DNA of 64,000 nucleotides, from positions 11,030,869-11,094,868 of the forward strand of contig NC_088711.1 of NCBI RefSeq assembly GCF_963576615.1, in the 5' to 3' direction. This DNA is from Watersipora subatra (taxonomy: Eukaryota > Bryozoa > Gymnolaemata > Cheilostomatida > Watersiporidae). The notes below the pieces were generated by a model that saw nothing but the letters and a program-made list of their open reading frames with translations, was not told the origin of the DNA and ran no database searches. Positions 34,843 to 47,827 of the stretch are shown here, in pieces. The first letter of the stretch is position 1; each line of letters begins with the position of its first letter. A program made the translations under genes and the position numbers.

Positions 34843-37800
34843 ATGCGTAACATGATGTTACCATTTGCTCTCAGAAGACTTGTCCCTGTTTGGTTTGTGA
34901 TGATATTTTTAACAGAAATCTTACTTCAAGGTAAGGAACTCAAAATAATTCAATTTCTAACATGGGTTTGTGGTTATTCAAAGTGTTAGTTTTAAGAGCT
35001 CTGTGTGTGAGCAATTTTTTGAAGATCAAGGATGCCTGCTTAGCTCATTGCATGCAGAGGCTGTGCGTGTTTTTAAGAGCATTGTTGCACAAACAGTGTC
35101 TCTATGATCTTGACTAAAGGTTTCGGAGCTCAGTAGCAAGGAAACCTTGATGACTAGAGACATATCCAGTTGCAGAGAGCAATTAAAGGTTGTATGTCAT
35201 TCCTATCACCGCCAGAGGTCTTTTGGGAATTGAATCCCAACCTTTTTGTTTGCATGTCAGGGTTCTAGACTGAATTTGAGTAAAAACACACATTTTTTTT
35301 ACAAAGGCTTTGGCTCTTATTGGAATGCTGTGGCCAAAAACATCATTTTCGGTCCTTTGTGTGGTTCAGGTATATGCATGCGCTCATAGCCATGATTCTG
35401 TATCTAAAAGCAAAACAGCTGCTGCTTAGCTATGCTCAGTCTTGCTTATAAGTACATCCTACAAGGAAGTTGTCTAACTTGCTGGTGCTACATCATGAAA
35501 AGGCAACTTCTGTAGATTGGTGAGCACATTTTCAAGCTAGGCCAAGGCTGTAACAGATAGTCTTATAATGGCAAAATGTAAGTATCTCTTTACTACATTC
35601 GAGCGGGAGTTGTCTGCCCTATAACTTAGTAGCTTGCATGTGTGTATCCTAGAGAGTGACATCATGGATGCTGCCTAATGTTTTGCAGGCAATGCATCAG
35701 AAACTCTCATCTTGACTCTAACAGTTGCAGATGGAAGAGTTCTTCATTCACATACACCAGATGCTATTGGGTTGTGGGTAACGTTCACCTGCAGTTTCCC
35801 TCCACTTCCATGGTCTGCCAGATCATGTAGTCTCATTTCATACAGGAAGTTATGACAGACAATGGTTTGTTCAGGTAGTCCATGATACTGTGGCTATATA
35901 AGTGAAGCGCTCAAGTGTTGTTTTCTGTTTAGGCCTTTTGGCTTCACTCTTACTCTATTTTATATACCTAAACTTTACATCTTCTACCATCTACCAATTT
36001 TACATCATCTACCCAATCTTGACATATTCACCTGTTTAAATATTGCTAGTCTGGCAGGAATCGACTGCAATGTTATTATGACTAGCAACAGTAAAGGTTT
36101 AACATAGGTAAAGGTCGATTACTTCATAAACAAGACCTGCACGCATTTTTATAATGTTCCGAAATGATTTGTGCTAATTTATCATATGCCACAATCAAAA
36201 AGATTAGTAATTGTGAAAGTTTGTGGTTATAAGAAAGGCCAAGATAGAAAAGTGGGTGGTTAAAAGGAAAGCAAAGCTTGTGATACAAATGATGTGGAGA
36301 GGTTAGAAAGAGGAAAAATAGACAAAGAAATTAAATATGGAGCAGCAAAAATGTAATTGATTAGAGCAAACTGATGAAAGAGGTAGTTACGACGAAAGAA
36401 TTAAAATAATGAAAATCCTCTAAAAAGTTAATAAAATGGAACTGTTGAGTGGTAGTATATATTTACCTGCCTTATTGCAGTGTTTCTTCTTCATAGGAAA
36501 TTTTTTTTTCGCATTATTAGCAATAATTTAGAGGAAAATTGTTGAAAATTCTACATTAACTTGCAAAAAATAAAAGCGTTTCTTCATTAAGAACTGGGTG
36601 ATGAATGGAAAAGGCAAGAAACCGGTTCAGCATACATCGGGGAATATATGAATGAACATTTAAAATGTAGAAGCGGTTTCTTTAGGAATGATGATACAGC
36701 AGAAATTTACTAGCCATGATAGGCAAAGAGGCTTTCCATTCTTGTTACTATTAATTGAAACGAGAAAAACTCAGTTAAGTTGTTGAGTTTCATTACCCCC
36801 TGTTCTTACAGTTCGCAAAGCTATAGTACTTTGTGTTGGCCATCTCTGCAAGGGCAAGTACAATGGCTACTATCTGAGGGTCTAGTTGTTATTATAAAGT
36901 GAGGAGAGATGAACAACTCTGAGTTATAATACACACTAGCAATAATAGAACTAACTAATATTCAATAGTTGGTATGTCATGCTTGAGGTTAGCCCACTCT
37001 TGTTGTTAGTTTCATATTCGTTCTACTAATAGTTATTGCCGATTGCTTAATTGCAATATTCGTAATTACATATTTAATTTTAATTTGCACATTTGATTAA
37101 TGATGTTTATGGGTATTCAAATCAACTATTTAAAGGTGTCTGACCAACTCCTGTAGCTATCCCGGCAGTGTAGATTGTGTTTTAATCTGGAAATAGGAAG
37201 CACATATGCATTACCCATTGAATTGTCTGACCCATATTATGAAATATCCCTATCATACTCAAATATTGGAAAGACAAATTCTTGCTTCTATTTTATAATA
37301 ATACTAGCTGTACCACCTGGTGTCGCTCGTGTAATAAAAAAGTCTGGACAGAAAATTGATTTGTATTTAATATAAAACAACATTTACCATTCTAACTTTC
37401 AAACTACGTATCATGAGAGAAGTGTTTTGTGTAGTTGAAATAAATTAAGAGACAAAGGAAAACAACTGTAAAGGTTTTCAAACTTTGTCAAACAACTGTA
37501 ACTTTCAAGCTATTAGCCTGGCACATTGTCAATGAAAAATTGCAGTAAGCTGATGATGGTGCTCCATGACATTGCGTCAGCATTGTTGTCCAGCTGCAGT
37601 TATTCTATAGTCTAATAATAGCTATAGCCGGAATGCAGACAGACATACGACACACGGACGACATACTTTGAGAAATATATACCTATATAGATAACCCTAT
37701 TGTAGTGTAATATTGAACGAACAACTGCTTACAATTATCAATTTTGTTGAGAAAATAACTCTGTTAGAGAAATTTTAAACATGAATGAATAGTTTGTATT

Positions 37801-40218
37801 AAACCTACCTTTGAGGAGCACATCAGACTTATGGTAAATATATATTAGACTTACAATAACTAGCCACTGTTCTCACGAATAATAAAATTATTTACATTGT
37901 AAGTTGTATAAGCATACCATAAACCTATTAATTATATTTAATATATAGTTAATAGTATATAGTATAGTTAATAGGTCTATGAAGCATACTTATAAAACGT
38001 TTTTTTCTTCGTGTGTCATTTGGAAACTTCTGGAACATTTCAATGTTCTTTTCTAAAATACCGTTGCTAATGTTTCTAATACATGTACTTAGTAAACTAT
38101 TTGTACTTCCCTCATCTTAATACTGTAAATTGTTAAACCTGTGATACACAGTTTTTGTACAAACCCGTCTAATTCCTGTAAAGAATAAAGTAGTTTCACA
38201 TAAACTGCTGGCTATTTCCAGTGTATATTTATTAACTTGGATGTAAGCTTTCCAATTGTAACATGTGTATTGCTGTCACAACGGATATTACTCGTTTGTC
38301 ATATTTAACAGGTTGTTGAAATGCTTCTCATACTATACCTAAAAGTATAGGATAGACAGCAAGTGGTGAACATAGCTAAAATTTTGGAATTTAAGCACAA
38401 CTTATCCATAGAAGTACCCAGGTATTATTAGATAATTATTGGCTTCATTCATTATATATGAGTGTGAGGGGGTGGTTATGGTTCAGTAATTAGGTCGTCA
38501 GCTAATGATCAGCAGGTCAGTAGTTCAAATCATACATGGGCATTTGGTGATGTCAGGAAGGGCATTCACTCACCATTGCTCCTATGCTCTAATTATCATG
38601 CTAGTACTAGTAAAGGATATGGCTGGCAGCAATGACCTCACTTTGGATGGAAAAAAGCTAGCCATTGTTATTGTCAGCTTAAAACAAGCCCATCAGGCTT
38701 CAAAAGATAATTCACTGACTGAAACCACGACCTCGTATGCTAATTCTGAACTGGGCAGAAAAAAATTAAAAACATTCAAATAGGAGTTATCTACTCTTTA
38801 CAAGCAATTCACAACTTCCAACTAGTTATACATTGTACTTACAGTTTTTGTTTTATGCTGTGTTTTGTTTTAGGTTAAATATTCACATAAGCAGCTCACC
38901 AAAACCAAATTGAGGTATTCTATAAATTTCTATTTTTTCATCTCAACAGTCCTAAAGCCGTCTCTCAACTATGCTCTATAGTTTAACTTATGCTATATTC
39001 CCTTAGCTATGCTATATACTATATGTTATATACTCAGTTATGCTATATATTATATGCTTATTCCATTTGCGACACATAAATTACTCATCTAGTTGTAGCA
39101 GCCTATAAATGATATGATTGCTGACAGAGGAAAGTAAAATAAAGAAAAATATTGATGTTTTTGGTCAACTTGGTTCATTTTCCTTCCAGAATTACTCTTT
39201 AGTTAAAAACATATTCTTTCGTGAATCAGAAAAGTTTTGTCTAACTTTTTGTGATCTATACATGTAGTACTGCATGATTTTTAGTTTTGTTAAAGAAACT
39301 TTTAAAAGTAATCGCATAAGAGTTCAGAACTACTGTGAATTTACTACTACACGTATAACCAATAAAATATATTTTGTGTTCTACCAGATACTGGCAAAAT
39401 GTTTATGTAGGCTAATAAAATGTAATTGACAACTGCCAGATAAAATGCTGCATTACTTACAAAGGAAGACACCCACTGCGGCTTTACAGCTTCATAGAAG
39501 CATTCATGATACCCTACTCATTTTATAGTTTTTACATTTACAATATAACATATGTTTTTGTAATTATTCATAGAAGTTTATATTAGTTACAAGGCCTTTA
39601 TGGCAAAACATGATACTTATACAAACCAAACTCAGCTTCATTTTTGTAGTATTTCACAAATATGCCTACAAACTCTAGTGCCTACTTCTACTCCGTTTTA
39701 CTACTACCAGCAATTACCATTTCCATATATGATCATACCACAGAAATATTGCAACTAGATTCTATTGTTTTCCTTTCTATCTTCATTATATCTAGGTTTT
39801 GCTAATGTTTGAAAGATAAATTTAAAAGTAATTATATTAGTTTTGTTTAAAAAATTTTTAATTTGGTTTATCCATCACATCTAAACAGACTATACTATCC
39901 ATTACTCCTCCATCAGCGCCACAGGATCTCTTCATTTTCTCTAACATCAAATAAAAACTGGAAACCAAAAACTGCTGAGTGAGCACCTGCCACAAATCTT
40001 TGAGCTTGTTTCAAACCTGCCAAGCTACTCGAAAGTTATGCTTAGTTATAACTTAATCCATAAACAAGTACATCTTGCTATTAATTAGCTATATTCCTCA
40101 AAATGTATATTTGTACACCACTTCATGTTTCAGGTACTTAATGAATCGCAAGTCAACCATAGGTGCAACTCTTGTATGGTTTATAAGTCATTTTGTGGAG
40201 GAAGTCAGCGTTATCTAA
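34843..40218 (+). CDS. candidate 100-aa secreted protein, four exons, unrecognised
   Basis: Four segments join with matching phases and good splice sites: 34843-34930 (CAAG|gtaagg), 35689-35777 (ttttgcag ... TGG|gtaacg), 38874-38914 (tgttttag ... GAG|gtattc) and 40134-40218 (tgtttcag ... TAA). They total 303 nt, or 100 aa plus stop. Exon 1 reads MRNMMLPFALRRLVPVWFVM then IFLTEILLQ, a basic start plus hydrophobic core as in a signal peptide or anchor. Exon 2 has an N-glycosylation site (NAS) and LILTLTVADGRVLHSHT. Exon 3 is basic (VKYSHKQLTKTKLR). Exon 4 has a second hydrophobic stretch (TIGATLVWFISHFV). AATAAA follows at about 40258. I know no family that fits. The exons are short, so chance assembly, or extra exons in the long second intron, cannot be excluded. 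It converges on the dioxygenase gene. Confidence 0.38.
37303..37692. repeat. ACTAGCTG-family interspersed repeat, near complete
   Basis: It starts ACTAGCTGTACCACCTGGTG and then GTAATAAAAAAGTCTGGACA. A middle part reads CTGGCACATTGTCAATG, and the end is GCAGACAGACATACGACACA followed by TTTGAGAAATATATACC. Related pieces lie at 649, 29,703 and 51,585. It is non-coding; such tails resemble those of RTE-derived repeats, but the class is unproven. Confidence 0.6.
38468..38605 (+). mobile_element. tRNA-derived SINE
   Basis: An A-box-like TATGGTTCAGTAATTAGG and a B-box-like GGTCAGTAGTTCAAATC are spaced as in tRNAs. They are followed by GGTGATGTCAGGAAGGGCAT, a conserved SINE body motif I know from many animal SINEs. 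Ends are approximate. Confidence 0.55.
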
Positions 40219-40341
40219 AAATATTATCAATTTAGCGCATATAAAATATAATTCTGCAATAAAAACGTAGTAAACCTATGAAGTGTTACTAAAGTGTTTT
40301 TTGCTGTACTTTGGTCATGTGGTCCATGTGTATCCAATCAA

Positions 40342-43300
40342 CTAGTGAATTGCTCGCAGACCCTTTAAACTGGCTGAAATATCTGCCTGGCTAAAAAATC
40401 CTCTACTCTCACGTGTTGGCACTGCAGGCTGGCACTCCTTAATAGCAGAGTTTGGTACCTAACAACATAGGAAAATATTTATGCAATTAAACAGAAATCA
40501 TATCATTAAATATTTATTGTAAAAGTGGAAGTTTTCAACACAGGTCAATGACTCTAGCGATATAATTTTATTGTGTTGTGAGAATAATTCTAAGTTTTAG
40601 AGCTTCAAATGACTAAAGGAACGGTTTTAACACAGTAAACTAAATGTGTGGTGTGTGGTGCGTGCGTGCGTGTGTGTATTTTATTTCATCAATTAATTGA
40701 AATATAGCATTAAGCAAAATAAAGATATAGTTATAATATTGATGAAGTTAAACAAAATAAATGAAAGCTTAATTCTTACATATTAAGGTATGCTGAGGCC
40801 CGCATGCGCAGTTTTTGCATCAGTTTCATATGAAAGACCAATAACCGAACTTCCTACCATGCTGTTGTCATATAGTCGCGTATAGTTTTCATGTTTTTTA
40901 CTTTTAGCTCCTAGTTGAGCTGAGATATCTGTTTTTCTTTGAATAAGCATTGACCAGAGCGTAGAGAGAGTTTTTAAATTTTTTATTTAATAAAAATCAG
41001 ATAATTTTGCGAGTAGGAAATAAATTAACCAAATCTGTGCAATTTTACCAGGTCTAGATGAGAATATCTGGTGCGGAAGTCAACTTCAGGAGGCGTGTTG
41101 CTTTTGGCACAGTAAGCGATTAGGTAGGCCCAACGTCTCCTCTCGCTATGGTTCTGCTCACTTCTACAAATATTTTACTCAAGGATTGTAATAATATCAC
41201 TTAGTAGAGTTATAAATTTGCACTTGAACACATACAGGAAACACAAATAGAGTAATTGTTTCTCTTGTCCGTGTCAAAATAAAAATCTTTCAAGTTCCTT
41301 TCACTGTAACAACAACAAAACCAACGTTGGACGAGTCTCATAGCTCAAGTTATTTGGAAACACCTTTTTTATTTCTGTCACAAATGGCATATGATGAAAA
41401 ATGAACTTTTTTATTCATAATATTTTTTAATAGCAAGTATTTGGATAACAGAAAATGCAAAATTTTGATTTAAAGAGCCATTTGATTAAGTGAAATTACT
41501 TGTATTTGTATACTTATGTAGCAGGTGTAGCAAATTTGTAATTGACTAAAAGGAAGGGTTTCCTTGCCACCACCCATGCACACTTCAACATGGAAAAGAA
41601 GGACCATTGGGCAGTAGGTGAAGCAGACTTCTGCTTACTTGTCCTTTGTGATATATCCACCTGAACAGAGATGTGTTTAGTCAAAACATATTTTAAACTA
41701 AGAACTAACCTGTGAAGAAGATTACTGTGGAAGAATAGCACGTCACCAGCCTTCATTTCTACGTGGCAGAGACCGAGTGCATCTTGGAGATAGGCAACTC
41801 TCTCTGTGTCAGCTCCAGCCTGTCCTCCCACTATCAAATGCTCTATTCTACCTGCCTTGTGTGACTTTGGGATGAACTGCAGAAATATTGACTTGCTCAT
41901 AAAAATATTTCTAAATAAATAACAATTTCTAAGGAGACAACTTAATTTTATTAAGACCTTTTTGTGTTGAATCATTCTTAGCAATGTTAAGCGCTCTCTC
42001 AGATTTACTTTTCTGTTATTCTATGATATCCTGTCATCTTCAAAAAGATTTTCGGTGTATTTTCTTTTTGTTCGTGGGTTATGCTAACCTTTGATTTTAT
42101 TGTACAACAGTTTGTAATGTACAACAGTTTGTAATGTACAACAGTTTGCTATGTACAACAGTTTGTAATGTACAACAGTTTGTAATGTACAACAGTTTGT
42201 AATGTACAACAGTTTGTTATGTACAACAGTTTGTAATGTACAACAGTTTGTTATGTACAACAGTTTGTTATGTACAACAGTTTGTAATGTACAACAGTTT
42301 GTTATGTACAACAGTTTGTTATGTACAACAGTTGTTATGTACAACAGTTTATTATGTAAAACAGTTTGTTATGTACAACAGTTTGTAATGTACAACAGTT
42401 TGTTATGTATAACAGTTTGTTATGTACAACAGTTTGTTATGTACAACAGTTTGTTATGTACAACAGTTTGTTATGTACAACAGTTTGGTGAGTAGATAGA
42501 AAAGCAACAGAAGAAAGAAGCAATAAAAAAAGCTAAAGGATATATCGTGTTTAGAACACACATTTATGACTTTCAAATCAATAAAAAAGAGAAAGCATTG
42601 ATGTTAAAAAGAACATTAACACTATTCAGCAGAAAGCTTTACATCAATCATACATGATTGACCAGAATAAACTTCCACATTTTTCGAGCAAAGGAATTAT
42701 TCTAGTGAACTCTTACATAAGCCTTTAGAATCTAGATCTTTCCAGCCCATCTTGCTATATTGATTTATTCTTGCATGGTTTTGGTAGTTTTCTGTTTTAC
42801 TATTGCTGGTACACAAACTTATCACTAAAACCGACAGCTTATAGAACTGCTTTGCAAACTTGAAATTCTTGTATCAACTTTTGTTTTGGCAGGAAATGAT
42901 CTTTTTAAAACTTTTGGCTGCTGTCTATGGCTGGCAGTACTGAGGATAATTAGCGAGTTCACCTTCCAGAGACATGCGGAATTACTGTCTTAGTAAATTG
43001 ACATCAATTATTACTGGCTAGTTAATAGGGAAGTTGCGTTCTCTATTATTTGGTATGTTAACTAAATATAATCTACTTACTGTTTACTGATGAATTTACA
43101 TTTTTAGTGAAAGCAGTAAAAGAATTCTGCGCAACACAAATGTTTTGCAAGTGTAGCATTAGAGAGACAACTCTCAAACAATTCCAGTTCCTACTATGAT
43201 AATTTGTATTTGACTCATTTGCTGTTTTAAGCAGAGGTAAATAGTAATTTTTTAATCAAGCTTAGATAGTGCCCATGATAATTAGTACTAGTAAAATAAA

Positions 43301-45165
43301 TGTACCAATTTTTGTCAGAAGCTATTAAAAAATCTGACAATGCTATCCATCGAAGACTTTTTACTTTGATCTTCTTTTTTACGTTTGTATTTGCTACATC
43401 TCAGCCACATCTACACTTATCTAGTTGCTAGGTTCGTAGGCAGAGCAGCTGCAGTATGCCTGCGAGTACAAGGTCAAACTGACCTCATGACCCAACAAAA
43501 ATAAATATAGCTCAGTGACCAACATTTCATTGAGCTAGTCTCATTGCCTATTGAGTGAAGATGTAAACAGAGAGGCTTGTTTATGCTCAAGTCCTAGGAG
43601 CTGAGGCCATAAATATTTAGTTTATCTTGCATACCTTGAGGCAGCCATTTTCTCTGTCAGCATCATCAATCGGTATAAAGACTGTACCGAGGTCAGGAAA
43701 AAGAAAACCATTGTTGTACCAATAACTGAAAATAACATAAAGGTTGAAATATGATGATTTCAAACTCAACGAAATGTTTGAACAAAAACCTAAAATGCTG
43801 TGCCGAGTTAAAATAAAACAAATCATCAGTATTGCTTGCATGTGAACCATAAATTTTTTTTTTAAATGTTAATACTGCTTTGTTGCTTATTTCAACAGAT
43901 GTTTTGCTCACTAGTTGCTTTCACTGTTCTGAACCTCCATTCTTATCAATATGAATCATCATCAGCTACTCCTACTAATGTATTGACGACATCTATCCAC
44001 CAGCATGTCGGTATACTGTTACAAGCACCTGCTTGCTATTGCTACTTTAAAATTACCTATTCTCCTACTAGTGTAATGACTACATATATCCGCCAACATG
44101 TCAGTATACTGTTACAAGCACCTGCTTGCTATTGTTACTTTGCAATTAACTATTCTCTTACAAGTGTATCCACCACATCTTTCTACTAACATGTGAGCAT
44201 ACTGTGACAAGCACCTGTTTGCTATTGCTACATTTAAATTGACTATTTTTTTTACAAGTGTATCTACTACATTTACACACCAATGTTTTAATAAACAAGT
44301 GTTACAACACCTGCTTAATATTGCCACTTTGTAACTTTGCAATTAACTATTACCCATAATCCTGATGCCAGATGTGAGCTCCACCTGTCTTTGCATCCTT
44401 CATGATGAGTTTGCCATGATAGTGATAGACTTCATCATTCAGCAACTAGAAAATTTATTTGATTTTCCATCTTCGCTGCTACACAGAGCTAAAACTTGGT
44501 CAGGTGAATGCATGAGAAGCCATGGACATCATATAGGTTATCTCTCTAGATAATCAAATTAATTTTATTATCTAAAGCTATAAAACTTTAAGGCCAACTA
44601 AATAATCTGCAAAGACTCCTGTTCAGCTTAGCCAGTCATTAACTCTTTGTAGTAATAAATGAAGATGGGTTTACCTTCTGGAATGTTCCAGCAATCTTTT
44701 CTGATCTTGCAATCATCCCTGTTACATCATCAATAGCATTTTTCCAGACAGTGACCCTTATTTTCCGTTGTTCACCTACAATCCTTTACCATATACACCA
44801 AAGCACTCTAAAAATTAACTAAAAACGCATTAAAACAGTAAAAAGGGTGGAAAGCACATGTAGATAAGGAGAAGTTAACAAATCGATACCATCGGCTCTG
44901 CCATCACAAGCTCCTTGGATTCCGTCATCAGTTTCTATAGTTTCTCTGAGCAGTTCAATTTCTTGCTTGTCGAGCAGGTTTCTACAAATGGCTTGTCACA
45001 TCAGAGCAATTTTACTAAGGAGCTAATCACACTAAAAGCTAAGACACTAGAAGTTGGTACTTCATACATCACCAATATGAATCCCCATTCGTTATAGTCA
45101 TTTATTACATCCTCTGTTACAATAAATTCTCCGGTAGAAGTAGGATGGTGCTCAGGAAAGTCCAT
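40342..45165 (-). CDS. PhyH-family Fe(II)/2-oxoglutarate dioxygenase
   Basis: Eight exons on the minus strand, from the ATG at 45165: 45165-45068, 44981-44890, 44775-44675, 44445-44354, 43725-43635, 41876-41710, 41163-41049 and 40458-40342 (stop). Phases agree throughout and give 290 aa, the usual length of the family. The fold is the phytanoyl-CoA dioxygenase double-stranded beta-helix. Fe(II) ligands are His124 and Asp126 ([14 protein letters not shown]) and His213 ([10 protein letters not shown]). Arg224 (ERRRW), 11 residues after His213, fits the 2-oxoglutarate-binding Arg of human PHYH. Related invertebrate proteins are often annotated, by similarity to a bacterial enzyme, as hypophosphite dioxygenase-like; the true substrate is unknown. 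No targeting signal is seen at the N-terminus ([14 protein letters not shown]). The exon 1 donor is the least certain junction (AT|gtatga), chosen because it alone keeps phase. Confidence 0.92.
42106..42488. repeat. 15-bp minisatellite in dioxygenase intron 6
   Basis: About 25 copies of GTACAACAGTTTGTTAT/GTAAT with few variants. It opens long frames on both strands that mean nothing as protein. Confidence 0.92.
43969..44352. repeat. 93-bp tandem repeat, four decaying copies, dioxygenase intron 4
   Basis: Copies start with CTCCTACTAATGTA-like sequence at about 43969, 44062 and 44155, then a fourth diverged one. Each contains TACTGTTACAAGCACCTGCT. The array runs almost to the exon 4 donor at 44354. 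Confidence 0.8.
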
Positions 45166-45348
45166 TGCTCATTATCTCCTTTCACTTCTATCCTAGATAA
45201 CCTGAAAGCAGGGGTCTCTAAACACAGAATATACAAGCCTGCAAGTACATGCATTGCATATGCAAAAGTGATGTTCTGTTTGTTTTAAGGTGACAGACTA
45301 GCCAATGATAAGCTTCAAAGACAGTTTGCTGTTAGTCACATTTGAACT

Positions 45349-45475
45349 AGCCTGTCTTGACAAGCTGTTGTTTTTGCATAGTTGTCCCCCCGTCGAGCGG
45401 CGAGCAACAACTGTTGTTGCTCGCCGCTCGACGGGGGGACAACTACGCAAAAACAACAGCTTGTCAAGACAGGCT
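45349..45475. mobile_element. 127-bp near-perfect palindrome with 11-bp target duplication
   Basis: Two arms of 63 bp meet at a single unpaired base (45412). They start AGCCTGTCTTGACAAGCTGT and include the GC-rich GTTGTCCCCCCGTCGAGCGG. Only one mismatch was found between arms (CATAG against CGTAG). ACATTTGAACT is repeated directly at 45338-45348 and 45476-45486. A foldback element with a 9-11 bp duplication fits the Mutator (MULE) superfamily, which is inference. It lies 184 bp upstream of the dioxygenase start codon, in its likely promoter or 5' UTR. Confidence 0.85.
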
Positions 45476-45489
45476 ACATTTGAACTCAC

Positions 45490-47826
45490 TTAAGTTAGCT
45501 AATTAAACAATGTTTGATGGGTCCACAAAACTACAGAGTGTAATATGCTCTGCCTTTATATATTTCAGCAAAAGGTGCTGAAAATTGAAGGTATGTCAGC
45601 AAAAGGTTACTAATTATAAAGTAAACTGCAAGTTACACATCCATCTTGTCTTTTATTTTTTACATCAAATTACTTTTTTTTCCATAAATCTTGTAACGCA
45701 TGCTTTCAAAATCTCATACAGCCATAAAGCTAGCTAAAAACAAGTTTTATTTTGTGTGAGAGATTGTTCACTTGCTTACGACTGTATCTCCATGTGGATA
45801 GTTACACTATAAAAGCACAATTTTTTTCCAAGATTTGTGGCGGACAATCAGCTCAATGACAACAACATGGCAATGATGGCTGAAATTAATAGTATTGGGC
45901 AGGTTTTACAAGTTTTTGTTAAAGTGCTATCTAACTAGAGTTTGGCAAAGTCTTTTACACAATGGGTTACTTAAAGAATAACCCTTTCTAGAAAAAACAG
46001 ATGATATTTTTTGCAGTTTGTCACAATGATAGTTTTGTAAACGAATTGGCCATATCAAAGACTAATATTTATAAATTTTTTACTATGGTTGTATTAATGT
46101 TGGACCATTGTTGTTATATTTTATATTTGTCAAATCAGCCATTAGGCTCCTCTGTAGTTGCTGGTTCATGCTCTGAAATTTATTTAACAAGCTCTCAAGT
46201 TTATGTGTTTGTGCGTACTTTGTGTACTATCAAAAACTTTTTATTTGTTGGAGATTTTAAAAGTGATAATATTTAGTAATCCACAGTTTAAATCATCAAG
46301 AAAACTGGTATTGTATTACCCGATGGTTGTCCTTGCCCATCTTTGATGCTGCATAAATTTAAAGTTTTCTCAAGCTAAGCTTTAACGTTGAAATAAGCTT
46401 TTTGTTATTAGGTGGTCCATGGCAAATATTCTGGTAGATGAAGCCAGTTTTTGATCTATAGGTAGCTTGATGTAAGGAAATGATGAAGCAAATTTGTATT
46501 TTAGTCAACCATTTAATATTTTTGTTAAGTCATTAAAAGTTGGTTTTTAGACATTTTAAACAAAGTATGCTAGGATTTTTCATATCATATATTTAGCAAG
46601 TACTGTATTTTGTTAACATGATTTATTTAAGCTCCAATATTTTGGTTTTGATACAAAATCATGATCAGTAGAAATGAACAACTAGTCATTAATTAAAATC
46701 AAACATTGATGCAATGTTTTCTACTAGTCATTATTTCCAATACTGTCACAATTCATTTGTGAATTTATGTAGATAAACCTGATATAAAATAGTTGCTTAG
46801 GTAAATCGTTGTTGCTACCCATTTTGAAAATGGCGACCTGCCGGAGATCTACGCAATCCTATGACTAGGGTGTGCGATCATTTGTAGCGACTTTTCTATG
46901 TTCGTTTGTGAACGTTAGAATAGTTGGGAATTTGACAGTTTATTTAGCGTGCAAGCTAGTTAGAATTTCGTGCAGTTTATAGCATGCGTTATTTACTTTA
47001 CTGTTTTACCAGTTTTGAACGAATTTTCGATTATCTATAGGCTGATACTTTGCTTTGCATTTTTTGCTGGAGCAAGATACCTCCTAGCTCTATGCACTTA
47101 CAGACGGTGTATGTAGTCTAGTGTTGAATCTTTTAATTTTTTTTCATTTTTATAGAGCTTCAGTAGAGTTTAGTTAATTCAGCAAGTAACATATGTTATT
47201 GTATGAATCAGGAATCGTCTTAGATTCATCTGTTGTCTGATGGCTATAAGATTAAAACATATGAACGGAACTACGCGTGTAGTACCCGTTGATATATGTT
47301 GTAAAACTACATATAAACAGAGTTTATAGGTAATTGTAGTGAACGCAGTCAAGGTTTTTTTGTTTTGTTCAGGTTTTTGCTGTGCTTTTTTCTGTTCCAG
47401 TAGCTGCACGTTCATTCACTTTCTCAGTTACAAAACCTTTTAGGTTTTTAATTAATTTGATGACCCATTATGTATGCCCTTTAGCATAATTATAATGCTG
47501 TAGCGATAATAGTAACCTGTACAAGTGTGTAAACCTAAAAGAATAACTGCAGTTTTTTTGCAGCAAATGGGGTTTACCTGCGTTGTAGAAATTCATATGT
47601 CACATCTGAGCATATTGATTAACCTTTGCTACATTTGCATGTTTTATCTAAAATCTTAATGACTATTGACTGATGCAAATTGCTGAAACATTGCTCGTTT
47701 AATGTTTGAGTCTTATATTTTAACGATAAGACTCTTTTGTAAGTCAACTTGGCTTGTTAGTTGAACTTTTAAGATTATTATAGAAAAAGTAAAGAATTTA
47801 AGAGCCAATCATTGATTTTCAAATTT
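45490..47826. other. intergenic region between divergent genes
   Basis: No gene is recognised. A locally GC-richer spot at about 46815-46900 (ATGGCGACCTGCCGGAG followed soon by a stop) could be a promoter or a 5' exon, but no continuing exon was found. Confidence 0.35.
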
Positions 47827-47827
47827 A

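Noticed and set aside
36809-36885. Exon-like piece reading RKAIVLCVGHLCKGKYNGYY in the second intron of the candidate 100-aa gene
   Set aside because: It has an acceptor-like start but no good donor, and its phase does not fit between exons 2 and 3.
41514-41709. Extension of the dioxygenase exon 6 frame past its donor
   Set aside because: It lacks the Arg-Trp motif of the family. The exon at 41049-41163 supplies [17 protein letters not shown] in phase.
42084-42495. Open frames with repeated [17 protein letters not shown] or [12 protein letters not shown]
   Set aside because: They are by-products of the 15-bp minisatellite in the dioxygenase intron.
45298-45493. Mirror-image open frames on both strands (PPVERRATTVVARRSTGG)
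   Set aside because: They are the two strands of the 127-bp palindrome.
46815-46900. GC-richer start-like ATGGCGACCTGCCGG
   Set aside because: The frame stops within about a dozen codons and no splice donor leads to a recognisable continuation.
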